Assembly: GCA_002633025.1 (NCBI GenBank)
Contig: NMRB01000834.1
Coordinates: forward strand, 35,083-99,082
Length of the DNA: 64,000 nucleotides
Direction: 5' to 3'
Origin: Notospermus geniculatus
Lineage: Eukaryota; Nemertea; Pilidiophora; Heteronemertea; Lineidae
Below, one piece after another: positions 42,589 to 53,389 of the stretch (its first letter is position 1; each line of letters opens with the position of its first letter). The position numbers and the translations under genes are program-made. The notes below the pieces were generated by a model. It made no database searches. It was not told where the DNA came from and saw only the letters and a list, made by a program, of their open reading frames with translations.

Positions 42589-43670
42589 GCTCACCGTGGT
42601 GAGCTTATACAATGGTTGTGCGTCCGTCGTCCGTCGTCGTCCGTCGTCGTCGTCGTCGTCGTTGTCCGTTAGCAGGGCACGTTTCGTAACCGCTGGAGCT
42701 ATTGATCTGAAACTTGGTACATATATACCCCTAGGTCAGATGACCCACGACACCAAGTTTCGGTCCGATCCGATTCTCAGCTTGGCCACCAGGTGGCGGA
42801 AACCAAAAACACAAAAAGTGCAATAACTCCTGAACTAATGACTAGTTCATCTCCAAATTTTTATCATAGGTGTAGCTAATAAGGATACATAACATATATA
42901 ACGGGTTTTTGATTTGACCTACTTTTCAAGGTCACAGAGGTCAAAGTTCGACAAAAGTAACGAACCTGCCAAAGTTTGTCATTATTTCACCGAGCGACTT
43001 CATATCTTGCATAAACATGCATTGGAGGGGTACCTTATAAAATATCAAGTTTCGGCCCGATTGGATATCCAATATGGCCGCCAGGTGGCGTAACCTGAAA
43101 ATCAAGGAAGTGCTATTACTCGGGAACGGCTTGACGCAGAGTGCTCAAATTTGATATTTACCTCCCTCTAGATGACCTTTACATGCACGTCAAATTTCGG
43201 CGTGATTTGACTTCAAACGTGGCCACCAGGTGGCGTAACCCAAAAATCATCAAAGTGCTGTAAAGCAGGAACGCCTTAACCCAAAGCGCTCCAATGTGCT
43301 ATGTGGCCCTGTGCAGATGACCTTTATGTGCATGTGAAGTTTCGGCACGATCGTACATCCAATATGGCCGCCAGGTGGCGTAACCTGAAAATCATCAAAG
43401 TGCTGTAACTCAGGAACGACTTGGACCCAAACCGCTCCAATGTGCTATGTCGCCCTCTGCAGATGACCTTCATGTGCATGTGAAGTTCCGGCCCAATCGG
43501 ACGTCCAATATGGCCGCCAGGTGGCATAAACCCAAAAATCATCAAAGTCCTACTTGGGAATGACTTGACCCAGATTGCTCATAACCAGGAGGTAATAATC
43601 TACGTCCTCCCTCTGTCATTAGACTATTATGTCCAACCCGGTGAGCACATGGTCCATGGACCATTTCATT
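42589..43670 (+). repeat. Large repeat with 145-bp units, copy 4 (most complete)
   Basis: It opens with a perfect hairpin (AGCTCACCGTGGTGAGCT) and a (CGT)n tract. Words matching the CTCF consensus are at 42786, 43078, 43223, 43368 and 43514 (intervals 292, 145, 145, 146). AGGTCA repeats lie at 42929-42943. It closes with GGTGAGCACATGGTCC, a hairpin and CATTTCATT. Confidence 0.85.
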
Positions 43671-43672
43671 TC

Positions 43673-43728
43673 CTGTGAAAGTCGGCCATGACAGGTCAGA
43701 AGGGGTAAACAAACCTTGGGCCTAGTGC
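43673..43728. repeat. Broken left arm of the GTGAAAGTCGGCCATG foldback
   Basis: It matches 37173-37229 and then jumps into copy 3 of the triplicated segment, marking a rearrangement join. Confidence 0.75.
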
Positions 43729-43732
43729 AATA

Positions 43733-43965
43733 AATGACATTTTTGACTGTTTGTAACAATTGTTGAATCAACTCACTAAAATCTCATTAGGAGAGTCATG
43801 AATCATGTTCTACCTGTTCTCTCACCAGCCGTGCCATCGGTCATCCATGGATCTCTGTCCGAGGAGAACGAAGGCGCAACAATAGAATGGTGGTGCCGCC
43901 AGTCAGGAATGTGCTTGACATTTTATACTGCTTGGCGTTTTATCCCGCTTGACGTTTTATCCTCG
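43733..43965. repeat. Segment present three times, copy 3
   Basis: See 36838. It matches copies 1 and 2 from AATAAATGACATTTTTGAC to the GACGTTTTATCC words, then diverges. Confidence 0.75.
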
Positions 43966-44585
43966 ACAGGGTGGCGCTGTGAGCGGTTGTACTGCAGGGG
44001 TTCGGGGTTTAGATAACGTGCGTATTGCATAAATACGCAAATCTTGTTGGAAATCTTAGTGAAAAACGCAAGTGAAATCTTGCACAAGACAAACATATGC
44101 ATGCTAAAAAAGCCTTAGATACGGACCGTACGCACTATGATACTATGATCCGTCAAATACACAAGCAAGTGAAAACTGTCTATCTAAAAGCACGAATAAA
44201 GTTCCACAGGCAGCATGCAAAATGGGATGAGATTGCCTCCATGGCCGCCATTTGCAATGCGATTCGTGACGTCAGAATATTTCCAGGTCTCACGACACAG
44301 TTTTGGTGAGGTGTCACTACACAGTTCCTGCTTTGTATCGCCGGGCATGCGTAAAATACACCACTTAACAGGGGCCAGGAGAGTAGTGTACGCATTCACT
44401 AAATGCAAGATGAGTAAAGTACTCCTGGCTTTAAAAAATTATCTAGACCCCTGCACCTTCACTGTCACTGGTGGTTTTTGTATCCCCACTGAAAAAATGA
44501 AAATCCGCCCCCCCCCAAAAGTTGGAAAGGGGGCAATTCCCCTCAAAAATACTTTGGTGGAAGCCCTGTAGTTTTTGCCGTACCA
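43966..44585. other. Unassigned segment only in unit 2
   Basis: There is no gene call. A possible hAT-like right end (AGCCCTG near 44565, preceded by a C homopolymer at 44509) is weak. Confidence 0.4.
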
Positions 44586-44933
44586 TGGCCTCTCATCATC
44601 AAACCCTATCCCTCCTCAAATACAAACGACTGCAAATTCCACGGACAATAAGATGTCTTCTTGAATAAAAACCCTATTACATTTTGAATACTACATTAGT
44701 AAGTTATTGAGCGAGGTCGGCTGGTCATTGTTGTCGGGTGTCCGTATCAGATGAAGGGATATTGAAAATCATTCCAACAAAAGCAGCGTATTAAAACGGA
44801 GAAAATATGACACTATATACACAAAAAGATTGTGTCTTCAATTTTTCTCAGGACCAGGGCAGACGTTGATTTGAATATTATCTTTCGGGTTGAATTCTTT
44901 CGTATTGTGCCCGGGTGAAGACCTTCTATCTTG

Positions 44934-45300
44934 CAATGAGGAACCCGCCGAACTACGCCACGACGTGGCGCTGTCAGTGTAAGACCCGGAAGTCCTATTT
45001 TCTAACAGTATTTCCATTTACTTCTTACCCCAAAATAACCACTCTGTTTGGTTCAATTTTGATTAAATTACACTGTCCTGTTTCATGTTCAAAGTTCTCC
45101 ATATATCACTGCTTTGTTTCGTCAGAAATGCCACATGCCAATACTGACAACGTCTTTTGGGGAAATTTCCACGGAAAATTGTGTAGAAAAATGTACACAT
45201 GCTTTGACGACGTGACGTCAACAGCGAAAAAAGTGACGTCAGTACGTCATTCGGGTCTTATACTGACGGCGCCATCTGCAGTCATGCGGGTTCCCCATTG
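44934..45300. mobile_element. MITE with CAATGAGGAACCCGC ends, only in unit 2
   Basis: The right end GCGGGTTCCCCATTG is its near inverse. Unit 1 reads through at TTGCAATTGGCCAC (about 37826). A relative is at about 49036-49388. Confidence 0.8.
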
Positions 45301-45345
45301 GCTACAAAGTTTTGATATTACTGCTATAAGCAGTGTCAGCTCACA

Positions 45346-45476
45346 ATAATAGGGAGGTTTCGCAAGCACCCGGTTAGGCCCTATGACGACGTTTATCTAT
45401 TGTGTGGGTATACCCAAACAATAGATAAACATGGTCGTATGGCCTAACCGGGCGCTTGCGAAACCTCCCTATTATA
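45346..45476. mobile_element. Hairpin MITE, copy 3 (unit 2)
   Basis: Partner of 37871-38002. Confidence 0.85.
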
Positions 45477-45778
45477 CCAACAGACGGGGACATTTTGGAC
45501 CTGAAATCTTCTGCTTTGCAGATGCCCGACCTTCTGATCTGAAGCTCAAATCCTTTTGTATCACGACTTCATTGTTTACATTCAATGTTTGTAAACAATG
45601 ATGTTTACATTATGTTATTTTGGACATCGAACCCACCAAATTGAATACTTTCGGTACCAAAAATAATTTATAGAGGGGCATGCCACCAACAAATTACTCA
45701 TAAGAAAGACTGGAACAAACAAAATGTAAATAAACGATGATTTTCATGGCTCGCGAAAATACCCATGATACATTGTCT

Positions 45779-45976
45779 TTAAAGCAAATTGATCGATATC
45801 GAAAAATTTGATTTAGAAATAGAATTTGAAAGGGGGCGTATTTTCGGGAAAAAATGTAAACAAACTTCTCCAGAATGTCAACAAAGAAATGTTCGTGCGT
45901 TATTCTGATTGGCTGAAATTTTGTGTTTACAAACACCAGCCAAATGTAAATAAAATCTGCTATCAATTCGCTTTAA
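45779..45976. mobile_element. TTAA-flanked MITE, short form, unit 2
   Basis: Partner of 38422-38613. Confidence 0.85.
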
Positions 45977-46080
45977 CATGATGTTTTCCTAAGGAAAACC
46001 TCTCGGTTGACAGTAGCACGCTCCGCACCGCAACCATTGTGAATTAACGTAGAAATTTCCACGCATTGTGACAGAAATGA

Positions 46081-46440
46081 TTCATCTTTCTGACGGAGTC
46101 AAAACCTCCATTAATTGTACATTCATAAATTTACCATCGTCATCGGTCACGGCTGTCGTGCTGTTGATCACCGTGCATCGTGCTACGGAATGCAATCACA
46201 AATTCCATTATGCCGTGACAATTGTAAAATACTTTGAGGTTTTCCTGGAGTTGCCAATAGGTGGCATTGACTGTCGTGCAAAGTACCGTACCTTGGATAC
46301 CATTTGCTGCAGTGCTGTTAAAGGTGACATGTCATGTGCGAGACAAATTCAATTACAAATTTGAAATTCAGTTACAAATATCATTGAAGTCTCTCCTGGC
46401 CAATAGGTGGCATTGCATGCCAAGATATTCCAAGGAGGCC
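46081..46440. other. No recognised gene
   Basis: The overlapping open frames at 46068-46482 repeat the words CCAATAGGTGGCATTG and TTACAAAT internally and have no motif. Confidence 0.4.
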
Positions 46441-46442
46441 AG

Positions 46443-46560
46443 GGCCCAAATCCATAACCTTGCTAGCTTAGTTGGTTGCTAGTTTGTGTACATCGGCCTG
46501 TACAAACTGGGCACTTTAGCAGGCAACTAAGCCTAGCAAGGTTTTATGGATTTGGGCTCA
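46443..46560. mobile_element. Small foldback MITE
   Basis: GGCCCAAATCCATAACCTTG faces CAAGGTTTTATGGATTTGGG. The inner TTTGTGTACATCGG and CTGTACAAA are also inverted. Confidence 0.8.
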
Positions 46561-46700
46561 GGTGTTTATCAGGGCCATTATTTTTGACCTCACTGCCCAA
46601 ATATAGGCAGAGTATTATGCGGAGTAGTGTTAACATATGCGAGTTTGGACTTGAAATTGACATTCTTCTGGATGTCCTTACACTGAGAACAACACCCCTT

Positions 46701-46849
46701 TTAAGCGGATTGTTCGCATCTGTCCAAAGTGAACCAAAAACAATAAAGCGACCCGTTTTATTCGTAACAACAATTGGTAAATGCATCGCAGTGGCCGCTC
46801 TGGAAACTGTTCTGTAGAACTCTGACTCGGCGCGAATAGTCCGCTTTAA
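46701..46849. mobile_element. TTAA-flanked MITE, shares its right TTAA with the next element
   Basis: TTAAGCGGATTGTTCGC faces GCGAATAGTCCGCTTTAA. A relative in the opposite orientation is at 60130-60277. Confidence 0.75.
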
Positions 46850-47116
46850 AGCCCCACAGTATTGAATTTTACGATATTTTCAAAAAGTTAGGAGAGTGCA
46901 CATAGAGGTCCCATAGCGTTGTGAAGGTCCCCAAAATGCTTGCCTGATACGCACTTCACAGAATCAAGGCCTAGTTTTCAGCACGCATTGGAAAAAACTG
47001 CAGGCAGAGCTCTAATGTATTCTGACAGAGCGCAGTACATTTTACACTACGCTGACGTCGTGCGAGAATCGCGGCGATGATTTGCGTTTTTCACATTCAA
47101 TACAGTGGGGCTTTAA
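46846..47116. mobile_element. TTAA-flanked MITE, sister of 16546-16824
   Basis: It has the same ends and interior (GTGAAGGTCCCCAAAATGC) and starts at the TTAA that closes the previous element. Confidence 0.85.
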
Positions 47117-47640
47117 TGATAAAAAAGTTGAATACTTTGCGCAAACACCTTGTGATATACTTTTTTTGTCCAATCAGATCGTCCGAGATTGATTCATCGT
47201 TTTCAAGGTAACTCACCAGGAAGCGATACACTTGAAACAAAATCCATCATTTTCCCAATATCAAGTTTGCGATTGCATTTTTTCTCCAATCGGGTTATAG
47301 ATTGCCTAAATATTGCAAAGTACTTGAGTTTGACTAACTGTCTATTGACGAGTAATCGACGTTGGTAATGCACCACGATTGGTTAAGATTGCATCATGGG
47401 AAATTGATTGCGATCCAAGTTTAGAAAGATCGTTTGCTGTTTTCTAACTCCACCAACGATTATTAGCAGAACCATTTTTCCCGCGTATTTGTTACCGATC
47501 ATCAAGTATACTCAAATCCTTTGCAAATAGTTCTTATATTGATGATTACATTTCTTCCGCTTTATGTGTCCATTTCCGGCTACTGTAGATGATGCAGTAT
47601 TTTGTCTCCAGTTATAAAACACAAGTCTGAAGACTCCAGC
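47117..47640. other. No recognised gene
   Basis: Unique-looking DNA. I see nothing supportable. Confidence 0.4.
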
Positions 47641-47644
47641 AATG

Positions 47645-48705
47645 GCCCTTTCTACTTGAGTCGGTTTGATCTGGTTCTAGGCCAGTTTTTTGTCCCGGGA
47701 AAAAGCCATGCAACCTGTACTATCCTTCCCTTTCCATGGTACGTACATGTAGAAAAAGTACAGTACGTTGCACAATGCTGACGTCCCTTTATCCGCGTAC
47801 AGTACCTTGCACAATTGACCTCCCTTCCGCGCCGCGCACCATCCGCGTACTACATGCAGCGTCATGCACGTACCATCCTCGTATCTTCCGAGGATGTGGC
47901 ACAGCGTCATGGAAGGCATGCAGTGAAGACGTAACGTCATTCACCCGACGTCACGCAACAGAGACGCGTGACGTACCCGTACCATACCTGATGAACTGAA
48001 GCCAACCTTCCGCGTCACGTACGGGGAAGGTACGCGGATTCAGGGAGGTCAATTGTGCCACGTACTGTACCTTCTGCGTGACGTTCGCGGAAGGTACGCT
48101 ACAGTTCATTGCATATGGTACGGCCTGCGTCACGAGTCTCTTCTGCATGATGTCCGCGCACCACGGGCGAATGACGTTACGTTTTCACTACGTGCCTTCC
48201 ATGGCGGCGCGCGACGTCCGCGGAAGATACGAGGATGGTACACGCATGACGCTACATGTGGTATGCAGATGGTGCGTGGCGCAGAGAGGAGGTCAGTTGT
48301 GCAACATACTGTAAGTAAACTGGCAGGGTTTCCGCCAGAAAAAAAAATTGGGGGATGGACCAAAAAAATTTCAGAAAAATTTTTTCAAACAAATTTTTTT
48401 TCAAAAAAATTTTTTCAAACAAATTTTTTTTCAAAAAAAATTTTTTGGATTGTTTTATTTGGATTTTTTCACACAACATTGTACATGAACTGCAAGATAA
48501 CATGATGGTATAATAATATGAACTTTTGAAAAGAAAAAAGACAAGATTTAAAGAAAAAAAATCCATTCTTTCTGAAAAATTTGGGGATGAATTTATCCCC
48601 AAATAATTTTCTTGGGGATGGAATTCTCCCCATTCTCCCCTCTGGCGGAAACCCTGACTGGCCTCGAACCGGATCGAACCGACTCCGTGTAAAAAGGGCT
48701 AAATA
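47645..48705. mobile_element. Large foldback element (about 1.06 kb) with a nested hAT-like MITE
   Basis: The outer ends are GGCCCTTTCTACTTGAGTCG and CGACTCCGTGTAAAAAGGGC. A GC-rich inner palindrome spans 47757-48318 with repeated GGAAGGTACG and CGTACC words. The long open frames here are palindrome artefacts. Confidence 0.75.
48324..48656. mobile_element. hAT-like MITE with CAGGGTTTCCGCCAGA ends
   Basis: The right end is TCTGGCGGAAACCCTG. ACTGG flanks both sides. 48365-48445 is an A/T low-complexity repeat of about 30 bp units (CAAACAAATTTTTTTTC). Confidence 0.8.
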
Positions 48706-49035
48706 TTTCTTGACCATGAGTCAGTCCTCGACAAGTGTTCAATTCATTAGCCATGTGGACGAAATGAACAACACAACACGACAAAAACCGAGACAAAACA
48801 CAAGAGAAATTGACAACGACCCCCAAAGTCTCATCAGTCATTAAGCTTCATCATATGAACGGTTGATCTCCACCCAAGATGACTGTTCTGTGCACCATTC
48901 GAATACCATTAAACTGGAATTTTACTGCTCTTGTCCTGCAACCCTGAGTCATGCTGATTTCAGGCTCATGGGTGCGGAAAAACATCGGGAATGTTTTCAT
49001 ATTTTTGGGGGGTGGATGATTTTGTAAAATCAGTG
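48706..49035. other. No recognised gene
   Basis: Unique-looking DNA with short frames only. Confidence 0.4.
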
Positions 49036-49388
49036 GGGAACCAGAGGAACTAATGTCACGACGTGGTGCTGTGAGCGGTGCGATCGAAGTTTATTTTCTC
49101 TAACGTTATTTCCATTTATTTCTGGCGTGAAAACAACGTTTTTGTTCCAGCCACCTGGCATTAAAATTTACATCGTCTTGAAGGAGATGAAAATTTCTGC
49201 ATTTTTCGGTGCTTTTTTCCTTAAAATGAAGAGATAGGATGGCGATGATGACAACGTCTTTATATCATTATTCCTGTAGAAAAATGTACAGCTCGTTTCT
49301 TCATGACGCAGCGTCAACACATAAAACGACGTCAATGACGTCGCAGCGCCGACCTGTTGGGATAAACGGCACGTGGGTTCCTCATTGA
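49036..49388. mobile_element. MITE, relative of 44934-45300
   Basis: It shares CACGACGTGG, ATTTCCATTTA and GTAGAAAAATGTACA with the unit 2 copy, and ends CGTGGGTTCCTCATTG. Confidence 0.7.
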
Positions 49389-49393
49389 GACAG

Positions 49394-49584
49394 TTAAAGC
49401 GAATCGATAGCGGATTTTGTTTACATTTGGCTGGTGTTTGTAAACACAAAATTCAGCCAATCAAAATGCACGAAAATTTCTTTGTTGACATTCTGGAGAA
49501 GTTTGTTTACAGTTGTTCCTGAAAATACGTCCCCTTTCAAATTCTATTTCTAAATCAAATTTTTTCGCTTTCGATTCGCTTTAA
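49394..49584. mobile_element. TTAA-flanked MITE, short form, reverse orientation
   Basis: TTAAAGCGAATCGATAGCGG to TTTCGATTCGCTTTAA. It is the inverse of the 38422 and 45779 copies and has the best preserved ends. Confidence 0.85.
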
Positions 49585-49599
49585 GTCACATGACCCTTT

Positions 49600-49709
49600 G
49601 CAGGCCTTGTCTTCTGAGGCGAGCCAAAAACTGCTCGCCTGAGAACAATAGAGTTTTCTATTGTTCTCAGGCGAGCAATTTTTGGCTCGCCTCAGAAGAC
49701 AAGGCCTGC
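49600..49709. repeat. Near-perfect 110-bp palindrome
   Basis: GCAGGCCTTGTCTTCTGAGG faces CCTCAGAAGACAAGGCCTGC. The arms meet at AACAATAGAGTTTTCTATTG with only one mismatch seen along the arm. Confidence 0.9.
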
Positions 49710-50376
49710 CTTTGTTTAAGTTCTCAAACTCTAGTGCCTGAATTTATGAGAATTTGACGCAAGGCTTTGTTTAATTCCTTAGAATTGATGCGAACCCCTG
49801 CATTGGTCTTGTCGATTTGTGAGTCATGATATTTGTACTTGACAAACTCGTCCCTAGCGTAAGATTAAGCGTAACAGTTGATATAGGATAAATTGTCTCG
49901 CGGCATGTGGGACATTTGTCATTCACCGAACATAACTAATGAACACGGGACGCCGTTATTTGTTTGTAAAATGGCGTATAATGAAGATTACGCAAAGCGT
50001 AGCATTGTTCAAAATGATGGGCGCCGTTTTGTTGATTTATACGATAATCTGTTTTCGGATGAGTAACGCGGGTGACGCACTTTGATGGCGGAGGGGTACT
50101 TCATGGGGATTTTGCGTGGCACAATTGCAAGCGACGGCATAATGGGCATAAAATCATAAAGTTCGATAGCCTGATACCCGCGAGGCCAATTAATGTCTTG
50201 TTGAGAAAGTTATGGCTTTGAAAATTGAAGTTCTGTTGATGCTATTTCGTGGTAGAGCTGTTTTATCTGTTGTCTTGGGAGGGAGTTGCAATGGCCGTTT
50301 AATTACTGGCTAGTCTCTTGTTTCTTTGGCCCTTTTCCAGCACTGAAATCAGGGGTTCTGATAAAGGGGTCTGCAT
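49710..50376. other. No recognised gene
   Basis: Unique-looking DNA. I see nothing supportable. Confidence 0.4.
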
Positions 50377-50876
50377 CATAAAGGAATCAAACATAAAGGT
50401 TTAACTGCAAACGATGAAGTACATGTAACTGAGGGATACACTTCGTGTGTTGCCACCAGATGTCTCTCACTGCCTGAATTTTGTCTTTACGTAATAGGCA
50501 GGAGGTTTAACTTTTTTATCGTAGTGGGGTACATGAATCTGTCAACTTGATGCTTTGAATTCCATTTCTGAGGATAACAGAACTATTTTCAGCGCAGTTA
50601 GTGTTCCATGTGCAAATGTATGTCAGCCTATTCAAATGTACACAGATGACCCTGCGCTCTCATCGTTCGTGGGGTTCTCATTAATTCAGTCCCTTAATTT
50701 GTATCATAAGATCAACTAGTCAGAATTCAACAAAATTTGCCCTGAACATGCAGAAGGGTCTCACCTATCATGGAAGAGTCAGAATGCAAATCTGTTGAGG
50801 TTTAAAGGGATACTGTCCACATTTATAAAATGCTAAATTTGTAAGTTGAACCTTTATGGTTGATGATTCCTTTATG
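50377..50876. mobile_element. Foldback MITE of the CATAAAGG family
   Basis: CATAAAGGAATCAAACAT at the left and GATTCCTTTATG at the right. It is collinear with 7916-8405. Confidence 0.85.
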
Positions 50877-51765
50877 GGTGCATGTAGATGGCTTCTGACA
50901 ACGTATAGGCAAATTCTGCTTCGGAACTATAAAATTGGCAAGTAAAACCCTTGACATGTCTCCACCACACCCAAAAACATGTTGACAGTCACTCCCTTCT
51001 CTCCTACTTAACTCTACAATCTTTTCTAACCTCCAACCCAGAAAGGGATACAAAGCTACTAAAAGTATTTGACTTATGTATATATGTTAAAATCTGTGTA
51101 AATTTCATCTTGTTTCCTCCTTAGCCCTGCAGCAAATCTTAAGAAGTCACTCCGAACTTCACTCCGACAAGCACCCCGATTTGAAAGCACTATTCATTCG
51201 TATAATGAACCCCTCCTCTGTTATTTTTTCCATACTTCACTCGAGACTTGCAAATAATGGCAAGAAAATTATACCGCGGCTTAGTTTAGAATTTGTCTGT
51301 GTTTTACATAAAACAAGTGGTGTAAGACGTCATATATGCATATTCATATTTGTCCTTATTGTACATAAAACATCGGCGAAGACTATATCCTTTTGGCGAA
51401 AGTGTCTTATTTGAATTTTACCAAGTATTACAGAAGAATAAGTGTTTTAATACCGAGCGAGCAGAAGAGACACTTTGGTAGTGAAGTGGTCGCTTGCTAT
51501 TGGATTTTTTCTGTAATCACCCATGTAGATGCAGAATTAAGTCAACAATAAAAGTCTCCTTAAGAACAATGAGAGATGTTCTCTTAATTGTGCGCACCCC
51601 TCTTGTCGATTTATTGTCAACTGTTGCGTTTCGAGTCCTTGAGTTGGACCAAGTTTGGAAGATGGGATGATTTGTTGTTCGGATTTTCGTGGCGAAGAGC
51701 AAATTCTGAGCACAAAATTCTGAGCACATTCTCTGCCACAAAAGTTGTGAGTGATGAAACACGGT
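50877..51765. other. No recognised gene
   Basis: A CTTAG acceptor-like site near 51125 leads into a short frame without motifs. No exon is called. Confidence 0.4.
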
Positions 51766-52108
51766 TATATCTAGGATTTCAGAAGGGTACGGTGCAAACT
51801 TTATAAAAAGGGCACTTCAACCTACAAAAGGGCACTTTTCATTTGCGTGATTTCTACTAACGGAATTTGAGAAGCTTATCAGTTAAAAAGGTACATGTAT
51901 CTATAGCTCCTGTCAGCAGCCAATTTAAGCCAGTTTCTAAGGTGATATGACCGAAAGGGACCATGACAGAGGGTCTGGGGGTACTAAAACCTAAAAAAAA
52001 ATTTTACGGGCACGGCGCCCTAGGGGGTTAAACAAGGGCACAGCGGCACCCCCTTTTAGCGGCACGGCGCAGCGCCTGTCTAAAATGGCCTAGATATAAC
52101 CTGTGAAA
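51766..52108. mobile_element. MITE of the GTTATATCTAGG family, near full length
   Basis: GGTTATATCTAGGATTTC faces GGCCTAGATATAACC. The AGCGGCAC and GGGCAC words are as in the other copies. Confidence 0.8.
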
Positions 52109-52127
52109 TATAAGTTGTCTGGTGACA

Positions 52128-52290
52128 GGACAAAACGTGACTAGACAAAAGGTACCCAGACAAAATGTACCTAGGACAAAAAGTACCTTGGACAAAATCT
52201 ACCTAGGACAAAAGGTACCTTGGACAAAATCTACCCAAGACAAAACATAGCTAGGACAAAACGTGCCTTTTGTCCGGGTACACTTTGTCC
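52128..52290. repeat. Minisatellite of 16-18 bp, GGACAAAANGTACCT
   Basis: About eight units (ACAAAACGTGACTAG, CTAGGACAAAAGGTACC and so on) are followed by an inverted unit (CTTTTGTCCGGGTAC). Confidence 0.85.
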
Positions 52291-52328
52291 TAGAACCAAG
52301 TTGTCCATCCCCAGCCCATGGAGAGCAC

Positions 52329-52566
52329 AGTTCTCAAATTGACGTAAACGACAAAGATCTGTGCACTTCCACCGAAATCTCAACCACAACCTCGGTCTGA
52401 AACTGAATGACGTAACGCCGACAACCCCACAACAGTGACATCAAAGACGTTGCGTCAGATTCGACCATTGCTGAATCATGGATGGCGTCACGTCAGCCGG
52501 TTTCAGATCGAGGTTCTGGCTGAGATTTCAGCGGAAGTGCACAGATCTGCGAATTTGAGAATCGTC
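52329..52566. mobile_element. MITE, relative of 41039-41303
   Basis: It shares AAATTGACG, AAAGATCTG, GCACTTCC and AACCTCGGTCTGAAA, with an inverted second half. Confidence 0.75.
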
Positions 52567-53389
52567 TATTATATTTTCAATAATTATGGCTTAGCCTGTG
52601 AGATGTTGCTGTGTGCATCGTCAGAGGGGGTAGTTTGACTATTAGAAAAGCCTGACAACTATAGTGTTTGCAGTGAAAATCTCTCTAAGTATGTATGAAG
52701 TATTGTGTTCCGACAGATCGTGAATAATTCATCGCGAAGACACTCTTGTCTTTAGCCAAATGAATACTTTGATTTCCTTCATAGTTAAACGTTTCAAGTA
52801 TGTCATAACTCTCGTCAATTTCACCTCATCTATAGCCGAGTCTGATGTACATTCGTTGTAGCTGGAAGTACACGTTTTGGTGTCTAGTTGGCATGAAACG
52901 TAACCATTTCACCTTTACAGTAACCCGAATTGTGGCACATTTTTCTACAGCGGTGTGTGGGTTCCATAGCCAAAAAATAGATGGTGTCACCTGTACTCTT
53001 CTTGAAATTAGTGTACATTTGTGCATTTATATGTACTAAATCCTTAGTTCTTGCTTGGGTGGAACGCACTTTGATCATTTTACGTCTACAATTTTTTTGC
53101 AAGAGAGTTACTGTGCCTCTGCTGTTTATTAGCATGAGTTATATGAGATGGCCATTCATATATTTAGCGTGACAGTTATGCTGATGCTGATGGTGCCTGT
53201 AACATTGTTGTCATTGTTCTGTCATCATCACTGTTATCCTAATTGCCATCGTCATCATCATCATCATCAACATCAACGTCAATGTCAGGGTCATTGTCAT
53301 GGCAGTAATACTGATGTTGACACCCACATGACGATATTTCGCATCTGACCATGTTTATACCAAGTCCAAGGATAATCAAAATCAAACTA
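52567..53389. other. No recognised gene; CAT-rich tract at 53222-53300
   Basis: Overlapping open frames on both strands (52826-53172) have no motif. 53222-53300 is a TCATCA/CATCAA microsatellite. Confidence 0.45.

Larger units (their letters stand above)
38718..46080. repeat. Large tandem duplication, unit 2 (7.4 kb)
   Basis: It is collinear with 33695-38717 and larger because of a SINE, several MITEs, a 1.1 kb large repeat and a partial internal re-duplication. It lacks the unit 1 insertions at 34701, 35303 and 38147. Confidence 0.85.

Noticed and set aside
47736-48505. Open frames of 65-150 codons on both strands
   Set aside because: They lie in the arms of a large palindrome; mirrored frames on both strands are expected from the inverted repeat.
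52128-52290. CRISPR-like array
   Set aside because: Units are contiguous with no unique spacers, in an animal genome.
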